DNA from: an uncultured Acidobacteriota bacterium
GTDB taxonomy: Bacteria > Acidobacteriota > Terriglobia > Bryobacterales > Bryobacteraceae
DNA: 35,497 nucleotides
NCBI GenBank assembly: GCA_902825945.1
Contig: CADECY010000015.1
Coordinates: 68,757-104,253 of the forward strand
Direction: 5' to 3'
Numbering within the stretch: position 1 is the first letter of the stretch; each line of letters begins with the position of its first letter. The position numbers and the translations under genes are program-made. Below the pieces are notes generated by a model. That model did not search any database, was not told where the DNA came from, and saw nothing but the letters and a program-made list of their open reading frames with translations. Of this stretch, positions 1-10,043 are shown piece after piece.

Positions 1-1
1 C

Positions 2-973
2 CTCGCGGGTGTCGCCAGCCGGGTTTCGGCGAATAGCGACTTCTCCCTGCGGGCCTCCAGGCGCGGCAACGACGAGATCGGCATTCTGGTGGACCGTTTC
101 AACGAGATGCTCGCGCAGATCCAGGACCGCGACCGTGCGCTGCAGGAGGCTCAGGACGAACTGGAAGCCCGCGTCGAGCAGCGCACCCACGAGTTGCAAG
201 CCGAAATAACCGAGCGCCGGCGCGTGGAGGAGCATTTGCGCGCGGCCAAACAGGTGGCCGAGCAATCGAGCCGCGCTAAGAGCGCATTCCTGGCCAACAT
301 GAGCCACGAATTACGAACGCCGCTCAACGCCATCATTGGCTACAGCGAAATGCTCGAGGAAGATGCCGAGTCACGGGCCGATGAATCCGCCGTCTCAGAC
401 CTTCGCCGGATTCGAGCCTCGGGCAAACACCTGCTGGTTCTCATTCAGGACATTCTCGACATCTCCAAGATCGAGGCCGGAAAGATGACGGTTCATATCG
501 AGAATGTTTCCGTGCAGGCCGTGGTCGCCGAGGCTCGTGCCACGGCTGAGCCGCTGGCGCGCAAGAATCGCAACCGGGTCGACGTAATCCATGAAGACCG
601 GGGCGAGGTCATGCTGACCGATGCGGTCAAGTTCCGGCAAAGCCTGTTCAACCTGCTGTCGAACGCCTGCAAGTTCACCGAGGATGGAGTGGTCACGCTC
701 GAAGTCGAGACCCAGGGACGAGACCTGCTGTGGCATGTGCGGGATACCGGAATCGGGATCGAACCGGAGCAGCAGCACCGGTTATTTCAGTCGTTTTCGC
801 AGGTCGACTCCTCTGCGACACGCAAGTACAGCGGCACCGGCCTCGGACTGGCGATCAGTCAGCGCCTGTGCCAGTTGATGGGAGGCGACATTACGCTCCG
901 TAGCGAGCCCGGACGCGGATCGGTGTTCACGATCCGGATGCCGCTCGCCGGCGGCGAGGAGACCGCGTCATGA
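2..973 (+). CDS. Sensor histidine kinase, 5'-truncated (HAMP, coiled coil, HisKA, HATPase)
   Basis: The reading frame is open from the first bases, so the sensor part lies outside the window. Seen in order: the end of a HAMP domain (residues GNDEIGILVDRFNEM), a charged coiled coil, a HisKA domain with the phospho-acceptor His in SHELRTPLN (codon at 305-307), then a HATPase_c domain with N box (LLSNACKF), G1 box (DTGIGI) and G2 box (GTGLGLAIS). All catalytic boxes are intact. The family autophosphorylates on His and passes phosphate to a receiver Asp. There is no receiver domain in this protein; the next gene, joined by an ATGA overlap, is a lone receiver and is the obvious partner. The internal ATG at 89 falls inside the HAMP domain and is not the start. 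The signal sensed cannot be told. Confidence 0.93.
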   Translation, partial: LAGVASRVSANSDFSLRASRRGNDEIGILVDRFNEMLAQIQDRDRALQEAQDELEARVEQRTHELQAEITERRRVEEHLRAAKQVAEQSSRAKSAFLANMSHELRTPLNAIIGYSEMLEEDAESRADESAVSDLRRIRASGKHLLVLIQDILDISKIEAGKMTVHIENVSVQAVVAEARATAEPLARKNRNRVDVIHEDRGEVMLTDAVKFRQSLFNLLSNACKFTEDGVVTLEVETQGRDLLWHVRDTGIGIEPEQQHRLFQSFSQVDSSATRKYSGTGLGLAISQRLCQLMGGDITLRSEPGRGSVFTIRMPLAGGEETAS

Positions 974-1356
974 AAAAGATTCTGCTGGTCGAGGACAACG
1001 AAATGAACCGCGACATGCTCTCGCGCCGGCTGACCCGGGGCGGATTCCAGGTTCTGATCGCCGAGGACGGGCTGCGCGGGTGGGAAATGGCGGCCACAGC
1101 CGAGACCGCCATCGATCTCATCCTGCTCGACATGAGCCTGCCGGGCATCGATGGCTGGGAAGTCGCCCGGCGCATCAAGGCAGGTCCGGACACCTCCGGG
1201 ATTCCCGTCATCGCCCTGACGGCGCACGCAATGGCCGGCGATCGCGAGAAGGCGATCGCGGCCGGGTGCGACGACTACGACACCAAACCGGTCGACATGC
1301 CCCGGCTGCTCGAAAAGATCGACAAGCTCACCCGCTCCAAGGAAGTCCAACCATGA
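970..1356 (+). CDS. Single-domain response regulator (CheY-like receiver)
   Basis: This 128-residue protein is a bare receiver domain. The acidic pocket (E8, D9), phospho-acceptor D54 in LLDMSLPG, T84 and K106 in the TKP motif are all present, so it should be phosphorylatable. There is no output domain. Its start overlaps the kinase stop (ATGA) and its stop overlaps the next start in the same way, so the three proteins are probably made in fixed ratio. By family knowledge it would work as a phosphate shuttle between the kinase and the receiver of the downstream GGDEF-EAL protein, or act by protein contact; that wiring is inferred from gene order only. Confidence 0.93.
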   Translation: MKKILLVEDNEMNRDMLSRRLTRGGFQVLIAEDGLRGWEMAATAETAIDLILLDMSLPGIDGWEVARRIKAGPDTSGIPVIALTAHAMAGDREKAIAAGCDDYDTKPVDMPRLLEKIDKLTRSKEVQP

Positions 1357-3455
1357 CCGAGACTGCCCACGCTCCCCACAAGAATCGCCCGCTGCTCGTC
1401 GTCGATGATGAAGAGTTGAACCGCGACGTTTTGTCGCGCCGGCTCGTCCGCGCGGGCTACCGTGTCGAGGCCGCTTGTAATGCCAAGGAGGCGCTCGACA
1501 AGATCGGGCACGAGAACTACGAACTGATATTGCTCGATAGCATGATGCCAGAGATGTCGGGTGTCGACCTGCTCCGGCTGCTACGCGGCACCTACACCGC
1601 CAGCGAACTTCCGGTGATCATGGTCACCGCGCTCCACGAAAGCGAAAAGGTGGTGGAAGCGCTGTCGCTTGGCGCCAACGACTACATCACCAAGCCGCTC
1701 GACTTCCCGGTCGCGCTCGCGCGGATCAAGTCCCAGCTCGACCGCAAGTGGGCTGAAGAGGCGCTCCGCGAAAGCCAGGAGCGCTACTCGCTTGCTGCTC
1801 GCGGAGCCAACGACGGCATCTGGGACTGGGATTTCCGTACCGGCCGCATCTATCTTTCGCCGCGCTGGAAGGAGATGCTCGGATATGGCTCCGGTGAGTT
1901 GACGGACGACGATCCATCGGTTTGGCTATCGCGCGTCCACCGCGACGACCAGGCACGCCTGCGGCGCGACCTCGACGCGGTGCGAGGGGTAAACGGACCC
2001 TCCGAGTTCGCCAACGAGCACCGGATCCAGCACCGTGACGGCTCTTGGTACTGGTTTCTCTCACGCGGCACCGTATTGCGCGACGCGGCGGGCAGCGCAA
2101 TCCGGATGGCGGGCTCTCAAACCGATGTCACTCGCGATCGCGCCTTCGATCCACTGACAGGTCTCGCCAACCGTGTGCTGTTCGTCGAGATGCTCGAACG
2201 GGCGATCGAGCAGATGCGGAGCGAAACCGGACGAGTGTTCGCCGTCTTCTTCGTCGACCTCGACCGGTTCAAGGTCATCAACGATTCCCTCGGCCACGCC
2301 GCCGGCGACAAGCTGCTCAAGGAGGTGGCCGCGCGCCTGGATGCGGCGGTTCACTCCTACTCGCCGGGAACGATGGGCCAGTGCCTGGTGGCCCGGATGG
2401 GTGGCGACGAGTTCGCGATCCTGGTGCCCGGCGTTTCCAATTCCGGGCAGGCCAAGGCGATTGCCGCGCACATTCAGAAGCACCTCTATACGCCCGTCGA
2501 AATCGATGGCCGCACGACATTTACCAGCGGCAGCATCGGAATTGCGCTGTCGAGCGCGGCGGCCGGGGATGGCGCTCCGGGCCTGATCCGCGACGCGGAC
2601 ACCGCGATGTACAAAGCCAAGGCCCTCGGCAAGGGCGTGGCGATCGTCTTCGACCAGGAAATGCGCGACCAGGTGATGCAGCGCCTCGAGCTCGAAACCG
2701 ATCTGCGTTTTGCCCTCGAGCGGAACCAGTTCGAAATCCATTACCAGCCGAAGGTGAACTTGATAACGGGCAAGCTCGTGGGCGTGGAAGCGCTGCTCCG
2801 CTGGCGGCATCCCACGCGCGGCATGGTTTCGCCCATGCAATTCATCTCGATTGCCGAGGAGACCGGGATGATCGTCCCGATCGGACTTTGGGTGCTGCGT
2901 GAGGCTTGTGGCATGACGCGCGAATGGCACCTCGCCCACCCGGCGGAGCCACAGATCGAGATGGCGGTGAATCTGTCGGTGCGGCAGTTCAAACAGCCGG
3001 ATCTCGTCGATCAGATCCGCCGCATCCTCGCCGAAACCGGCCTCGACGCAACCCACCTCCAGCTTGAAGTCACCGAGACCGTGCTCGTTGACGACTCGGG
3101 CGAGGCGCTCCGCGTCTTGAAGGCGCTGAAGGCATTGGGTGTCGGGCTGAAGATCGACGACTTCGGCACCGGCTACTCCTCGCTCAACTACCTGACCAAT
3201 CTTCCGTTCGACTCGATCAAGATCGACCGCTCGTTCGTGCTGAACATGCTCGAAGATGACACCTCGCTCGAGGTGATCAAGGCGATCATCGCGCTCGCGC
3301 GCGGCCTCGGCAAGGAGGTCGTGGCTGAGGGCATCGAAACCAAGGAGCAGCTCGAGCGCCTCCAGTCGCTCGGATGCGGCTTCGGCCAGGGGTATCTTTT
3401 CGCCAAGCCGCTCGTTCCTTCCGCCATTCTCCAAATGCTGCGCGAACAGAAATAG
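1353..3455 (+). CDS. REC-PAS-GGDEF-EAL cyclic-di-GMP enzyme
   Basis: A 700-residue protein, starting at the ATG that overlaps the previous stop; an in-frame extension back to 1080 is a shadow. Domains: receiver (about 10-128; D62, K114), PAS with PAC tail (about 138-260), GGDEF (about 265-435; intact GGDEF at 350-354), EAL (about 445-698). The EAL set looks complete: E479 in EALLRW, N540, E572, D602/D603 in DDFGTGYSS, K623, E659 and Q679. Both cyclase and phosphodiesterase activities are therefore possible. The RxxD product-inhibition site expected nine residues before GGDEF is absent (residues 341-344 are MGQC), so classical feedback inhibition is unlikely. The receiver suggests control by the upstream kinase. 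No membrane segment is seen, so it should be cytosolic. Confidence 0.95.
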   Translation: MTETAHAPHKNRPLLVVDDEELNRDVLSRRLVRAGYRVEAACNAKEALDKIGHENYELILLDSMMPEMSGVDLLRLLRGTYTASELPVIMVTALHESEKVVEALSLGANDYITKPLDFPVALARIKSQLDRKWAEEALRESQERYSLAARGANDGIWDWDFRTGRIYLSPRWKEMLGYGSGELTDDDPSVWLSRVHRDDQARLRRDLDAVRGVNGPSEFANEHRIQHRDGSWYWFLSRGTVLRDAAGSAIRMAGSQTDVTRDRAFDPLTGLANRVLFVEMLERAIEQMRSETGRVFAVFFVDLDRFKVINDSLGHAAGDKLLKEVAARLDAAVHSYSPGTMGQCLVARMGGDEFAILVPGVSNSGQAKAIAAHIQKHLYTPVEIDGRTTFTSGSIGIALSSAAAGDGAPGLIRDADTAMYKAKALGKGVAIVFDQEMRDQVMQRLELETDLRFALERNQFEIHYQPKVNLITGKLVGVEALLRWRHPTRGMVSPMQFISIAEETGMIVPIGLWVLREACGMTREWHLAHPAEPQIEMAVNLSVRQFKQPDLVDQIRRILAETGLDATHLQLEVTETVLVDDSGEALRVLKALKALGVGLKIDDFGTGYSSLNYLTNLPFDSIKIDRSFVLNMLEDDTSLEVIKAIIALARGLGKEVVAEGIETKEQLERLQSLGCGFGQGYLFAKPLVPSAILQMLREQK

Positions 3456-3476
3456 GCCGCCGCGCGGGCCGCGCCG

Positions 3477-3490
3477 TATCATGGAAGGAA
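3477..3490 (+). promoter_or_regulatory. Putative -10 element and ribosome binding site of the DUF1080 gene
   Basis: TATCAT at 3477-3482 is a 5/6 match to a sigma-70 -10 box. It is followed by GGAAGGA at 3483-3489, a strong Shine-Dalgarno just before the ATG at 3493. The Shine-Dalgarno is why 3493 is preferred over the in-frame ATG at 3481, which lies inside the -10/SD region. No convincing -35 is seen, so the promoter reading is tentative and the RBS reading firmer. Confidence 0.45.
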
Positions 3491-3492
3491 CC

Positions 3493-4278
3493 ATGATCAC
3501 GCGTCTCGCTCCGCTCACCCTGTGCGTGGCCCTGCTACCGGCCGCCGACTGGATCACCTTGTTCGACGGCAAGTCGTTTCAAAGCTGGAAGGATCCGGCC
3601 AGAATGAGCCCAGCCGGTGACGCCTGGACGATCGAAGACGGCTGCCTCGCGTCGAAAGCCCACGCCAAGCTGCGGGAGGATCTGGTGTCGGAACGGACAT
3701 TTGGCGATTTCGAACTCGAGTTCGAATGGCGAATTCAGGCCAACGGCAATAGCGGCGTCAAGTACCGCATCCAGGATTTCGCCACGCTCACCAGTTCAAA
3801 CCGTCCGCCGAAGCAGAATCGTTTCGAGGATTGGGTCGACTACGTATTGCTCAACAGGTTGTCGGATCGCTCGAAAATGCGCCCCCAGGACGACAATCAG
3901 ATCTACGTCATCGGTTTCGAGTATCAGATGATCGACGACGGCGGTCACGCCGACGCCAAACGCGGTTCGCTTTATCAGGCGGGCGGACTCTACAGCATGG
4001 TGGGCCCGTCCAAGCCGATGGCGAAGCCCGTGGGGCAGTTCAACCAGTCCCGAATCGTGGTGCGCGGGAATCACACCGAGCACTGGCTGAACCGGGTGAA
4101 AGTGGTGAGTGCCAACCTGGACGATCCCGTGGTGCGCGAGACTCTCGCCAAGCGCTGGGGCAAGCAGTCACCGGTGTACAAGCTGTTGACCGAATCGCCG
4201 AAGAAGAACTGCCCTATCTCGTTGCAGAACCACGATGACAAAGCGTGGTTCCGCAAGATCCGGATCAGGCCGCTGTAG
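3493..4278 (+). CDS. Secreted DUF1080 protein (3-keto-disaccharide hydrolase family)
   Basis: A 261-residue protein with a short N-terminal signal sequence (MITRLAPLTLCVALLPAADW). The family entry motif WITLFDGKSFQSWK follows directly, then DFELEFEWRIQANGNSGVKYR and a C-terminal KIRIRPL strand. This is the layout of DUF1080, a concanavalin/LamG-like fold; characterised members are 3-keto-disaccharide hydrolases, and many uncharacterised copies occur in Acidobacteriota and Planctomycetes. It should act outside the cytoplasm on a glycan-derived substrate, but the substrate cannot be inferred. Start chosen by the Shine-Dalgarno and signal peptide. It stands alone, convergent with groEL. Confidence 0.88.
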   Translation: MITRLAPLTLCVALLPAADWITLFDGKSFQSWKDPARMSPAGDAWTIEDGCLASKAHAKLREDLVSERTFGDFELEFEWRIQANGNSGVKYRIQDFATLTSSNRPPKQNRFEDWVDYVLLNRLSDRSKMRPQDDNQIYVIGFEYQMIDDGGHADAKRGSLYQAGGLYSMVGPSKPMAKPVGQFNQSRIVVRGNHTEHWLNRVKVVSANLDDPVVRETLAKRWGKQSPVYKLLTESPKKNCPISLQNHDDKAWFRKIRIRPL

Positions 4279-4295
4279 GAGTACCGGAAAACGGG

Positions 4296-4327
4296 AACCC
4301 CGCCGCCGGTTGCCCGGAAGCGGGGTT
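4296..4327. terminator. Stem-loop between convergent genes
   Basis: AACCCCGC at 4296-4303 pairs perfectly with GCGGGGTT at 4320-4327 across a 16-base loop that can pair further. It lies between the ends of the DUF1080 gene and groEL. Read on the minus strand it is followed within a few bases by TTTT, so it fits best as the groEL terminator; on the plus strand there is no T-run. Confidence 0.6.
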
Positions 4328-4349
4328 CATCACGGAAGCCAGGTTGCTT

Positions 4350-6267
<1,918 letters not shown>

Positions 6268-6428
6268 GCTGCTACCTCCGGTTGGAAGTTGGAAATTTGG
6301 ATTTGTTGCCAAAACAGGCCTGAACCGATTGAGGAAACCGGGCCCGCTCAGCAGATTAGCAATCCCACGGGCAGAGTGTCAAGATCCGCTTGCAAAATGT
6401 TGAAACAGAACAGATAATTACTGTTGTA

Positions 6429-6455
6429 CTAGCACTCGGGAAACGAAAGTGCCAG
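6429..6455 (-). promoter_or_regulatory. CIRCE-like operator upstream of groES
   Basis: CTAGCACTC at 6429-6437, nine bases, then AAGTGCCAG at 6447-6455. The consensus CIRCE is TTAGCACTC-N9-GAGTGCTAA: the left arm matches 8/9 with exact N9 spacing, the right arm 6/9 (core AGTGC kept). It lies about 160 bp upstream of groES. HrcA binds this element in many bacteria to repress groESL. The weakened right arm and the distance to the gene are unusual. No hrcA is in the window. Confidence 0.72.
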
Positions 6456-6493
6456 GCCAGCCCGGTTGACAAACCGCTTGCGCCGATTGCGCC

Positions 6494-6526
6494 GTACGCC
6501 CAGATCCTGTACGCTGACCGGTACGC
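6494..6526 (+). repeat. Three direct GTACGC repeats before the tetR start
   Basis: GTACGC occurs at 6494-6499, 6509-6514 and 6521-6526; the last copy touches the ATG at 6527. Spacings are 15 and 12 bases. The cluster could be a regulator-binding array or part of the tetR promoter region, but no convincing -35/-10 pair or Shine-Dalgarno is seen here, so the role is unknown. Confidence 0.4.
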
Positions 6527-7204
6527 ATGAGTTCAGCCGAACGGCGCGTCCGGCACCGGGAATCGGTTCGTCAAGCCATTCTCGAAGCGGCCACTGAGAT
6601 GATCGTCACCGAGGGCTATCGGAACCTCTCGCTCCGCAAGGTCGCCCAGCGGATCGAGTACGCCCCGTCCACGATTTACCTGTACTTCCCCGACAAGTTC
6701 AGCGTGGTCGCAGCCATCTGCACCGGCGTGTTCGATCGTCTCAGTGCGAGCCTCGAGGAGGTCAAGCGCCAAGCGTCGGATACTCCGATCGACGCCCTTC
6801 GCGCCGGACTTCGCTGCTATGTCGAATTCGGCCTTTCAAATCCAAAACCGTACATGGTCACATTCGGCATGGATTGGCCCGAGGAACACAAAACGAACCC
6901 CGCCGGGGTAAGCCCGGTCGAGGCGGGAATCCGCGCCTTCGAACACCTTCGGGGAGCCATCCAAATCTGTATGGAATCCGGGGACCTCGCTCCCGGCGAT
7001 CCCTTCATCGCCGGACAGGCCGCCTGGGCAGCCGTCCATGGACTGGTTAGCCTCCTGATTGTCGCCGGCGAAGCGTCTCTTTTTCCTATGGCGCCTCGCG
7101 AAGCATTGATCAATCAGACGATAGAAATGATCATCCGTGGCCACACCCCCGGCCCGGGTATTGACAGCTTCCACAAATTGATGCAAAATGAACGGTGTTC
7201 ATGA
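6527..7204 (+). CDS. TetR/AcrR-family transcriptional regulator
   Basis: A 225-residue regulator. The N-terminal helix-turn-helix is typical of TetR: ILEAATEMIVTEGYRNLSLRKVAQR, then a recognition helix containing YAPSTIYLYFPDK. The rest is an alpha-helical ligand/dimer domain with a WAAVHGLVSLLI segment as in WHG-type TetR regulators. It lies directly upstream of, and on the same strand as, a complete tripartite exporter, so it most likely represses that operon and releases it on binding a small molecule. The twin palindromes at 7189-7219 partly overlap its own last codons and are the likely operators. Ligand unknown. Confidence 0.93.
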   Translation: MSSAERRVRHRESVRQAILEAATEMIVTEGYRNLSLRKVAQRIEYAPSTIYLYFPDKFSVVAAICTGVFDRLSASLEEVKRQASDTPIDALRAGLRCYVEFGLSNPKPYMVTFGMDWPEEHKTNPAGVSPVEAGIRAFEHLRGAIQICMESGDLAPGDPFIAGQAAWAAVHGLVSLLIVAGEASLFPMAPREALINQTIEMIIRGHTPGPGIDSFHKLMQNERCS

Positions 7205-7219
7205 TATGAACGGAGTTCA
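7161..7219 (+). promoter_or_regulatory. Exporter promoter with twin palindromic operators
   Basis: A consensus -35 (TTGACA, 7161-7166) and a -10-like CAAAAT (7184-7189, 4/6) are separated by 17 bases inside the 3' end of tetR. Two near-identical palindromes follow: TGAACGGTGTTCA at 7189-7201 and TGAACGGAGTTCA at 7207-7219, 18 bp centre to centre. The first is perfect with six-base arms when extended (ATGAAC/GTTCAT). They lie across the expected transcription start, the classical position for TetR repression. GGAG in the second palindrome (7212-7215) can also serve as Shine-Dalgarno for the permease ATG at 7225. Confidence 0.75.
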
Positions 7220-7224
7220 CAAGG

Positions 7225-8349
7225 ATGCCTAATCTCGCACTCGCGAATCTCACCCACGACCGAGTCCGCCTCGTTGTCACGCTCACGGGCATCGTCTTCG
7301 CCCTTGTCCTGATCATCATACAGTTTGGGATCTTTCTCGGATTCCTCGACACGATCGGCGCGGTGGTGGACAGATCGAAGGCCGACTTATGGGTGATGGG
7401 GCCCGGTGTGCCCCACGTCAACGGCGGAGTGGATATTCCCGAGCGCCGCCGATACCAGGTCCTGGCGGTCCCGGGAGTGGAACGCGCTGATAAGTGGATC
7501 GTCGTCTTTTCGCCCTGGAAGCTTCCGACGGGTGCCAATGAAATGGTTCAGATCGTCGGCTACGATCTCGAGTCGACGCTGGGAGGCCCCTGGAACCTCG
7601 TGGAGGGGTCCGAGGAAGCCCTCCGTGCCGAAGACACCGTGATCATTGACAAGCTCTTCGCGGAAAAGCTCGGCGCCACCCAGGTAGGCGCCATCGCGGA
7701 AGTCAGCGGGCGCCGCGCGCGGGTCGTCGGTTTCACCAATCAGATCCGATCGTTCACCACCGCGCCGTTCACCTTCACCTCTTTCAAGAACGCGCTCAAC
7801 TATACGCGGACCGCCGATGACACCACGCAGTTTCTGCTCATCCGGGTCGCCCCCGGCGCCTCCGTTGATGAGGTCAAGGCGGGTATTGCCGCCACCGTGC
7901 CGAACATCGACGTGATGACGCGCGCGGAAATGCGATGGCTGACGCAACGTTACTGGCTGTTCGGAACCGGCGCGGGGATTTCCACTTTGCTCGGCGCCGC
8001 GCTCGGGCTCCTGGTGGGAATGGTGGTCGTCGCCCAGACGATCTATGCCACTACCATGGACCACATTCGCGAGTTCGGCACTCTGAAAGCGATGGGCGCG
8101 GCGAACTCGTACGTCTATCGCGTGATCATCCAACAGGCTGTGATCAGCGCGACCGTCGGCTACGCGATCGCGATCGTGATGGGCTACTTCATTTCGCAAA
8201 AGAGCCGCGAAGGCAGCGCGGTGGTGATGCTCCCGCCGGAAATGGCCGCCGCCGTATTCGGGCTCGCCATCGTGATGTGTATCTCGGCTTCGATCATCTC
8301 GATCCGAAAAGCGACCACGATCGATCCGGCGATGGTGTTCCGGGGATAA
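7225..8349 (+). CDS. ABC exporter permease, DevC / FtsX-like
   Basis: A 374-residue inner-membrane protein with one N-terminal membrane segment (about residues 15-38), a periplasmic domain of about 220 residues (MacB-PCD type) and three C-terminal segments (about 250-280, 297-320 and 335-358). The motif HIREFGTLKAMGA is the coupling-helix signature of FtsX/DevC permeases. Together with the next three genes it forms a type VII ABC exporter that moves substrate from the periplasmic side across the outer membrane. DevC proteins of cyanobacteria export glycolipids, and others act in drug or siderophore export; the substrate here is unknown. Likely repressed by the upstream TetR protein. Confidence 0.9.
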   Translation: MPNLALANLTHDRVRLVVTLTGIVFALVLIIIQFGIFLGFLDTIGAVVDRSKADLWVMGPGVPHVNGGVDIPERRRYQVLAVPGVERADKWIVVFSPWKLPTGANEMVQIVGYDLESTLGGPWNLVEGSEEALRAEDTVIIDKLFAEKLGATQVGAIAEVSGRRARVVGFTNQIRSFTTAPFTFTSFKNALNYTRTADDTTQFLLIRVAPGASVDEVKAGIAATVPNIDVMTRAEMRWLTQRYWLFGTGAGISTLLGAALGLLVGMVVVAQTIYATTMDHIREFGTLKAMGAANSYVYRVIIQQAVISATVGYAIAIVMGYFISQKSREGSAVVMLPPEMAAAVFGLAIVMCISASIISIRKATTIDPAMVFRG

Positions 8350-8352
8350 CGC

Positions 8353-9045
8353 ATGGAACCGCAAATCCAGATTCGCGACCTCTCCAAGACTTACGGCAGC
8401 GGCCCCACCGCCTTCAAGGCTTTGCACTCGGTGGACCTCGACGTTCACGGCGGTGAGATTCTCATGCTGCTCGGTCCATCCGGCAGCGGCAAGACAACAC
8501 TACTCTCGATCATGGGTGCGATTCTCGAGGCAAGCACCGGAAGCGTCCGCGTACGCGGCACAGAGATCGTGGGACGCCGTGAGAGCGATCTCCCGAAGAT
8601 CCGGCTCGAAAACATCGGATTCATCTTTCAGGGTTTCAACCTCTTCCCCGCCTTGAACGCCCAGGAGAATGTCGAACTCGCCATGCAGCTTCGCGGCCGC
8701 ACGGGATCGGCCGCGAAAAAAAGAGCGGCGGACCTGCTCGACCAGATGGGCCTGAAGGGCAAACAAAAGACCTATCCGCGCGACATGAGCGGCGGGCAGA
8801 AACAACGGGTCGCGATCGCGCGCGCCCTCGCCGGAGATCCGCCGATCATCCTCGCGGACGAACCTACCGCCTCGCTCGATTCGACGAGCGGGCTGATCGT
8901 CATCGAACTCATGCAGTCGCTCGCGAGAAAGGAGGGGCGCGCCGTCGTCGTGGTGACTCACGATCCTCGCGTGCTCTCCTACGCCGACCGCACGATCCAC
9001 ATCGCCGACGGGAAGATGCAGGACAATCCCGCCCCAGGACACTAG
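8353..9045 (+). CDS. ABC exporter ATPase, DevA / MacB-like
   Basis: A 230-residue ATPase. Walker A GPSGSGKT at 41-48, Q-loop in FIFQGFNLFPALNA (about 90-102), signature MSGGQ at 145-149, Walker B ILADEP with D169/E170, and switch His in VVVVTHDPR. All catalytic elements are intact. The Met in place of Leu in the signature is common in this subfamily. The gene starts three bases after the permease stop. It should sit on the cytosolic face of the permease and drive the exporter. Confidence 0.95.
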   Translation: MEPQIQIRDLSKTYGSGPTAFKALHSVDLDVHGGEILMLLGPSGSGKTTLLSIMGAILEASTGSVRVRGTEIVGRRESDLPKIRLENIGFIFQGFNLFPALNAQENVELAMQLRGRTGSAAKKRAADLLDQMGLKGKQKTYPRDMSGGQKQRVAIARALAGDPPIILADEPTASLDSTSGLIVIELMQSLARKEGRAVVVVTHDPRVLSYADRTIHIADGKMQDNPAPGH

Positions 9046-9057
9046 GAGCCGATTCCC

Positions 9058-10038
9058 ATGAGAGCACTCATCGCGCTGTTTGCGTTCGCCTCGTTGGCGT
9101 TCGCGGAGACCCCCCCGGCCAAGTCCGCGCCCGCTCGCGGCAAGGTCGTGGTCGCGGCCGGAAGGACAGAGCCCGTCACCGAGGAGATCGAGATCGCGCC
9201 TGAGATGGATGGGCGCCTGCGCGTCCTGGTGCAGGAGGGCGACAAGATCCGGAGCGGGCAACTGGTGGCACAGCTTGAAAACAGCGACTTCGCCGCGCGC
9301 ATCGCTGTTGCCAAGGCCGCCATCGCCGAGCGCGAGGCGGCGGTGGCGCGCGCCCGCGTAGGTTCGCGGCCGATGGAGAAGCGGGAGGCCGCGGCGCAGG
9401 TCCGCGAGGCGGAGGCCGTTCTCGAAAACGCCCGCATTGAGCGCGACCGCCGCGCCGGCATGCTCTCGCTCGGCGCGGTCACCAAGACCGAACTCGACGC
9501 GGCCGATCGTGAGTTCAACGTCGCCAAGGCGCGCGTCGAGGCGATGAAAGAGCACTTGGCGCTCGTCGAGAACGACGTCCGTCCCGAGGATGTCCGGCGC
9601 GCGGAAGTCGCCGTCGATCTAGCCAAGGCGCAATTGGTCGAAGCCCAAGCGATGCTGACCAAGACGTTGATCCACTCGCCCATCGCCGGTGTCGTGCTTC
9701 GCCGGCACAAACGAACCGGAGAGTCAGCCACCGCCGGCACGCCGATCCTCACGGTCGGCGATACGTCGCGAATGAACGTTCGCGTTGAAGTGGATGAGAC
9801 TGATGTCGCCCGTGTCGCGCTGGGCATGAAGGCCTGGGTCACTGCTCCGGCTTATGGCGAGCGGAAGTTCACCGGAAAGGTGACGCGCGTCGGCCTGATT
9901 TTAGGGCGCAAAAAGATTCGGACGGACGCCCCCACCGAAAGACTCGACGCCAAGGTGCTCGAAACGCTCGTCGAATTGGACGAACCGGCCGGAATGCCAG
10001 TGGGCCTGCGCGTCGACGCCTATGTCGAAGGCCGCTAA
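9058..10038 (+). CDS. Periplasmic adaptor (membrane-fusion) protein, HlyD/DevB-like
   Basis: A 326-residue protein with a cleavable-looking signal peptide (MRALIALFAFASLAFA). It contains a lipoyl half-motif, a long helical hairpin of charged heptads (about residues 78-200), the second lipoyl half (HSPIAGVVLRRHKRTGE) and a beta-barrel domain. This layout matches adaptors that bridge a DevC/MacB permease to a TolC channel. TAGGAG at 9043-9048 gives a good Shine-Dalgarno. Third gene of the exporter operon. Confidence 0.93.
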   Translation: MRALIALFAFASLAFAETPPAKSAPARGKVVVAAGRTEPVTEEIEIAPEMDGRLRVLVQEGDKIRSGQLVAQLENSDFAARIAVAKAAIAEREAAVARARVGSRPMEKREAAAQVREAEAVLENARIERDRRAGMLSLGAVTKTELDAADREFNVAKARVEAMKEHLALVENDVRPEDVRRAEVAVDLAKAQLVEAQAMLTKTLIHSPIAGVVLRRHKRTGESATAGTPILTVGDTSRMNVRVEVDETDVARVALGMKAWVTAPAYGERKFTGKVTRVGLILGRKKIRTDAPTERLDAKVLETLVELDEPAGMPVGLRVDAYVEGR

Positions 10039-10043
10039 ACGCC

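Noticed and set aside
1080..1352. N-terminal extension of the GGDEF-EAL protein
   Set aside because: Out-of-frame reading of the receiver gene; ATG at 1353 is ATGA-coupled and starts the receiver domain correctly.
2061..3572. 503-codon frame antisense to the GGDEF-EAL gene
   Set aside because: Same shadow effect; the plus strand carries intact GGDEF and EAL motifs.
6440..6460. Sigma-54-like TGGCAC on the minus strand before groES
   Set aside because: No TTGC element at the required spacing; the TGGCACTT is explained as the right arm of the CIRCE-like site.
6466..6471. TTGACA before tetR as its -35
   Set aside because: No -10-like hexamer at 16-18 bp; the next TACGC-type boxes are too far, so a promoter could not be supported.
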